Source of the DNA: Betaproteobacteria bacterium
GTDB lineage: Bacteria > Pseudomonadota > Gammaproteobacteria > Burkholderiales > Burkholderiaceae_A
Assembly: GCA_016868255.1 (NCBI GenBank)
Contig: VGHN01000009.1
Location: 1-64,000, forward strand
Length of the DNA: 64,000 nt
Direction: 5' to 3'
Shown piece after piece: positions 61,133 to 64,000 of this stretch (position 1 is the stretch's first letter; each line of letters opens with the position of its first letter). The notes below the pieces were generated by a model, which worked only from the letters and a program-made list of their open reading frames with translations, had not been told where the DNA came from and searched no databases. The position numbers and the translations under genes are program-made.

Positions 61133-62061
61133 AAGCCGCAAGCAAAACCTCCGATCAAACCGCGCTGGCCAAGGCCGATGAGGACCTGATTGCACTTTTT
61201 ATTCAATCCCTCTGGCTTGAAGATGGCTTGGCCGCCAATTCCCGAGAGGCCTATCGCAGGGACATCTCGGACCTAGCCATTTGGTCGTCACAGAACGGAC
61301 ACCCGAACCTGGCGCTGAGCCAGCCCATGGACCTTCAGGCTTATCTTTCTGCGCGACTCAAAAGCCTTCGGCCATCGAGTTTCAATCGACGGCTCTCGAG
61401 CTTTCGGCGCTTTTTCTCCTGGATGGTTCGACAGGCCCTGCGAGCGGATGACCCCAGCCAGCAGATCAAGTCCGCGAGGCAGGCCGAACGCTTTCCCAAG
61501 GCCCCGAGCGAGGCACAGGTGGAGCGTCTTCTGGCTGCACCCAACACCGAACAGGCGCGTGGCCTTCGAGACCGGGCCATGCTCGAGTTGCTCTACGCCA
61601 CTGGTCTGCGGGTCTCCGAGTTGGTCGGCTTGCGGCTCAATGGCTTGGGGCTCTCCGAGGGGCTGGTGCGGGTGATTGGGAAAGGCAATAAGGAGCGCCT
61701 GGTTCCCTATGGAGAAGAGGCGGGCCACTGGATTGGCAGGTATCTGGCCGAGGCCCGCGCCCTTATTCTGAGCGGGCAACTCTCGGATGCGGTTTTTGTG
61801 ACCGAGCGCGGGGGGCCTATGACGCGCCAGTACTTCTGGCAGTTGATTGGCCGTTATGCCCAGGCGGCGGGAATCGACTGGGCCCTCTCGCCCCATGGCC
61901 TGCGCCACGCATTTGCTACCCACCTTCTCAACCATGGCGCAGACCTACGCGCCGTGCAGATGCTTCTGGGCCACGCAGACATCTCCACCACCCAGGTCTA
62001 TACCCATGTCGCCAGAGAGCGGCTTGCAAGGTTGCATGCCCAACACCATCCGCGCGCTTAA
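61129..62061 (+). CDS. xerD: site-specific tyrosine recombinase (XerD-like)
   Basis: LLYATGLRVSELVGLRL, SPHGLRHAFATHLLNHGADLRAVQMLLGHADISTTQVYTHV. Confidence 0.93.
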   Translation: MKAASKTSDQTALAKADEDLIALFIQSLWLEDGLAANSREAYRRDISDLAIWSSQNGHPNLALSQPMDLQAYLSARLKSLRPSSFNRRLSSFRRFFSWMVRQALRADDPSQQIKSARQAERFPKAPSEAQVERLLAAPNTEQARGLRDRAMLELLYATGLRVSELVGLRLNGLGLSEGLVRVIGKGNKERLVPYGEEAGHWIGRYLAEARALILSGQLSDAVFVTERGGPMTRQYFWQLIGRYAQAAGIDWALSPHGLRHAFATHLLNHGADLRAVQMLLGHADISTTQVYTHVARERLARLHAQHHPRA

Positions 62062-62070
62062 ACTGCGCAG

Positions 62071-62748
62071 ATGCCCAACAGCGAATCCCGCCCAATCGAC
62101 ACGGCCCTGGTCCCCGACTTTCTGGTTCCTCTGGACCCAGCGGTTTTTGTGATTGCTTATCTGATTGGCTCGGTCTCATCGGCCATTCTGGTCAGCCGTC
62201 TGCGGGGCCTGGCCGATCCCAGAAGCTTTGGGTCGGGCAATCCCGGCGCCACGAACATGCTTCGCACCGGCGACAAGAAGGCCGCCGCACTCACCCTAAT
62301 TGGCGATGCGGGCAAGGGCGCCATCGCTGTGCTGCTTGCTGCCTGGGCTGGCGCCGAGGGCGGCTCACCCACCACCCTGGCTATGGCAGCGATTGGTGTC
62401 TTCCTCGGGCATTTGTTCCCTGTGTTTTTCGGTTTCAAGGGGGGCAAGGGGGTGGCCACTGCCCTGGGTGTTCTCTTGGCCCTCTCGTGGCCTGTGGGCT
62501 TGGCCATTTTGGGAACTTGGCTGCTGGTTTTTGTAACGACCAAGATCTCGTCGCTCTCTGCCCTGACCGCCTCGGCCCTGGCGCCCCTGGTTTGGTTCTG
62601 GGCCCATGGCATGGATGCGGTTTTCTGGGCCGTGCTCGCTATGACGGTTTTACTGCTGATTCGTCATCACAAAAACATTCGTGACTTGCTCTCGGGATCG
62701 GAGGCGGGCTTCGGGGGACGCAAAGACGACAAATCCCATCGGGGCTGA
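62071..62748 (+). CDS. plsY: glycerol-3-phosphate acyltransferase
   Basis: YLIGSVSSAILVSRL, PRSFGSGNPGATNMLRTGDKKAAALTLIGDAGKG, GHLFPVFFGFKGGKGVATALG. Confidence 0.96.
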   Translation: MPNSESRPIDTALVPDFLVPLDPAVFVIAYLIGSVSSAILVSRLRGLADPRSFGSGNPGATNMLRTGDKKAAALTLIGDAGKGAIAVLLAAWAGAEGGSPTTLAMAAIGVFLGHLFPVFFGFKGGKGVATALGVLLALSWPVGLAILGTWLLVFVTTKISSLSALTASALAPLVWFWAHGMDAVFWAVLAMTVLLLIRHHKNIRDLLSGSEAGFGGRKDDKSHRG

Positions 62749-63782
62749 GCCCGGATGCCCGGCGGGCTTGTCTCGCCATACCAAGCACGTAGGCCCCCGG
62801 CCCAGGCAATCATCACGCCGTTGTCCGTGCACAGAGCAGGCGGCGGAAAGTGAGCCACTGCGCCAATCTCGGCGGCCTCTTGGGCAAGGGTCTGTCTGAG
62901 CAGTTGGTTGGCACTCACGCCACCGGCCACCACCAGCCTGCTTCGGCCGGTTTGTAAGAGCGCTCGGCGCGATCGATCCACCAAGACATCGACAATGGCC
63001 TGCTGAAGTTCGGCAGCCAGATTCGCTCGGTCCTGGTCTTCGAGCGGGGCCTTCTTCTTCGCTTGGGTGAGCACCGCGGTCTTGAGCCCTGCAAAACTTA
63101 AATCGAGACCCTCTCGTCCTTTGAGAGGACGTGGCAACTTGAATTGCCCCGACTGGCCCCTCTGGGCCCATTTTGAAATCTCCGGCCCGCCGGGATACCC
63201 CAGGCCGAGGATCTGGGCCGACTTGTCGAAGGCTTCGCCCGCGGCATCGTCGATGGTCTCTCCGAGAAGTTCGACCTCGCCGATGCCTCGAACATCAAGA
63301 AGCATGGTGTGACCACCCGAGACGAGCAGGGCAACGAAGGGAAATTCCAGCGACTGGGCCTCCGGGTCGAGCAGTGGTGACATCAGGTGCGCTTCAAGAT
63401 GATGGACAGAAATTACCGGGGTGCCTGTCGCCACACCGAGCCCGTGGGCAAAGCTTGTGCCCACTAACAGAGCACCTGCCAGGCCAGGGCCTTCGGTGAC
63501 AGCAATGAGGTCTAGGTCGGCGAGTTCTCGCTTGGCCTGGGCCAGACAGTCCCTGAGCAGGGGTTCAATGCGCAGTAGGTGGTCGCGCGAGGCCAGCTCG
63601 GGCACCACACCACCATAGATTTTGTGCAGGTCGATCTGAGAGTGTAGGGACTGACTTAGGATTTTGGCCCGCGGTGAAGGCCCATCGCCATGGATTTCAA
63701 GCAGGGCCAGGCCCGTTTCATCGCACGAGGTCTCGATTCCAAGAACACAGAGTGGCTTGCGCATCGGTCGTTTGTCGGACAT
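62667..63782 (-). CDS. tsaD: tRNA N6-adenosine threonylcarbamoyltransferase (ORF opens at 63908)
   Basis: [56 protein letters not shown]. Confidence 0.96.
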   Translation of the reverse strand: MSDKRPMRKPLCVLGIETSCDETGLALLEIHGDGPSPRAKILSQSLHSQIDLHKIYGGVVPELASRDHLLRIEPLLRDCLAQAKRELADLDLIAVTEGPGLAGALLVGTSFAHGLGVATGTPVISVHHLEAHLMSPLLDPEAQSLEFPFVALLVSGGHTMLLDVRGIGEVELLGETIDDAAGEAFDKSAQILGLGYPGGPEISKWAQRGQSGQFKLPRPLKGREGLDLSFAGLKTAVLTQAKKKAPLEDQDRANLAAELQQAIVDVLVDRSRRALLQTGRSRLVVAGGVSANQLLRQTLAQEAAEIGAVAHFPPPALCTDNGVMIAWAGGLRAWYGETSPPGIRAQPRWDLSSLRPPKPASDPESKSRMFL

Positions 63783-63819
63783 AATTTCCGATTCTATTGA
63801 CGATCCATCCACTTTCCCA

Positions 63820-64000
63820 ATGCCTTTAGTTCGACTAAAAGAAAATGAGCCCTTCGAGGCCGCCATGCGGCGCTTTAAGCGCACCATTGAAAAGATTGGC
63901 CTCCTCAACGAGCTTCGCGCCCGTGAGTTCTATGAGAAGCCCACTGCCGAGCGCAAGCGCAAGAAGGCGGCTGCCGTGAAACGCCATTACAAGCGCGTTC
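63820..64000 (+). CDS. rpsU: 30S ribosomal protein S21 (3'-truncated by window end)
   Basis: [60 protein letters not shown]; divergent from tsaD. Confidence 0.97.
   Translation, partial: MPLVRLKENEPFEAAMRRFKRTIEKIGLLNELRAREFYEKPTAERKRKKAAAVKRHYKRV

Noticed and set aside
61129-62061. Tyrosine recombinase as a sign of an integrated mobile element
   Set aside because: Sequence and context (queG-xerD-plsY) fit chromosomal XerD; no att repeats, tRNA or phage genes nearby

Overview
This 64 kb window is a dense, housekeeping-rich chromosomal segment. By gene content and order it looks like a Burkholderiales-type betaproteobacterium; this is inferred from synteny and no search was run. I recognise about 55 protein-coding genes. 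They include accBC/aroQ/tlpA, mpl, an RNase II-family/AroE fusion, mgtE, moaC, purU, ilvE, glnE, a YhdP-like gene, tldD, and a DAHP synthase. A glyoxylate/glycolate locus (lysR, gcl-hyi-glxR, glcDEF) follows, then anmK, an M23 peptidase, tyrS, a COX15/CtaA-like gene, glyA-nrdR, the riboflavin cluster with nusB-thiL-pgpA-pncC, recA-recX, and sucCD. The last part carries panC-dnk-folK-pcnB-HAD-hda, purM, miaA-mutL-amiC-tsaE, queG-xerD-plsY, and tsaD divergent from rpsU. I saw no rRNA, convincing tRNA, CRISPR array, transposon, prophage or defence island. I did not find a wholly new multi-gene system. The strongest unusual items are: (1) an in-frame RNB-exonuclease/shikimate dehydrogenase fusion; (2) a heme A synthase in the tyrS operon with Asn where the first haem-ligand His is expected; (3) a RibBA-type protein whose RibA half lacks the catalytic zinc cysteines (RibBX-like); (4) several short tandem duplications at gene edges, including three 9-bp-period arrays; (5) a perfect LexA box at recA and a perfect palindrome in the lysR-gcl gap. 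Most long antisense ORFs in the track are high-GC artefacts.
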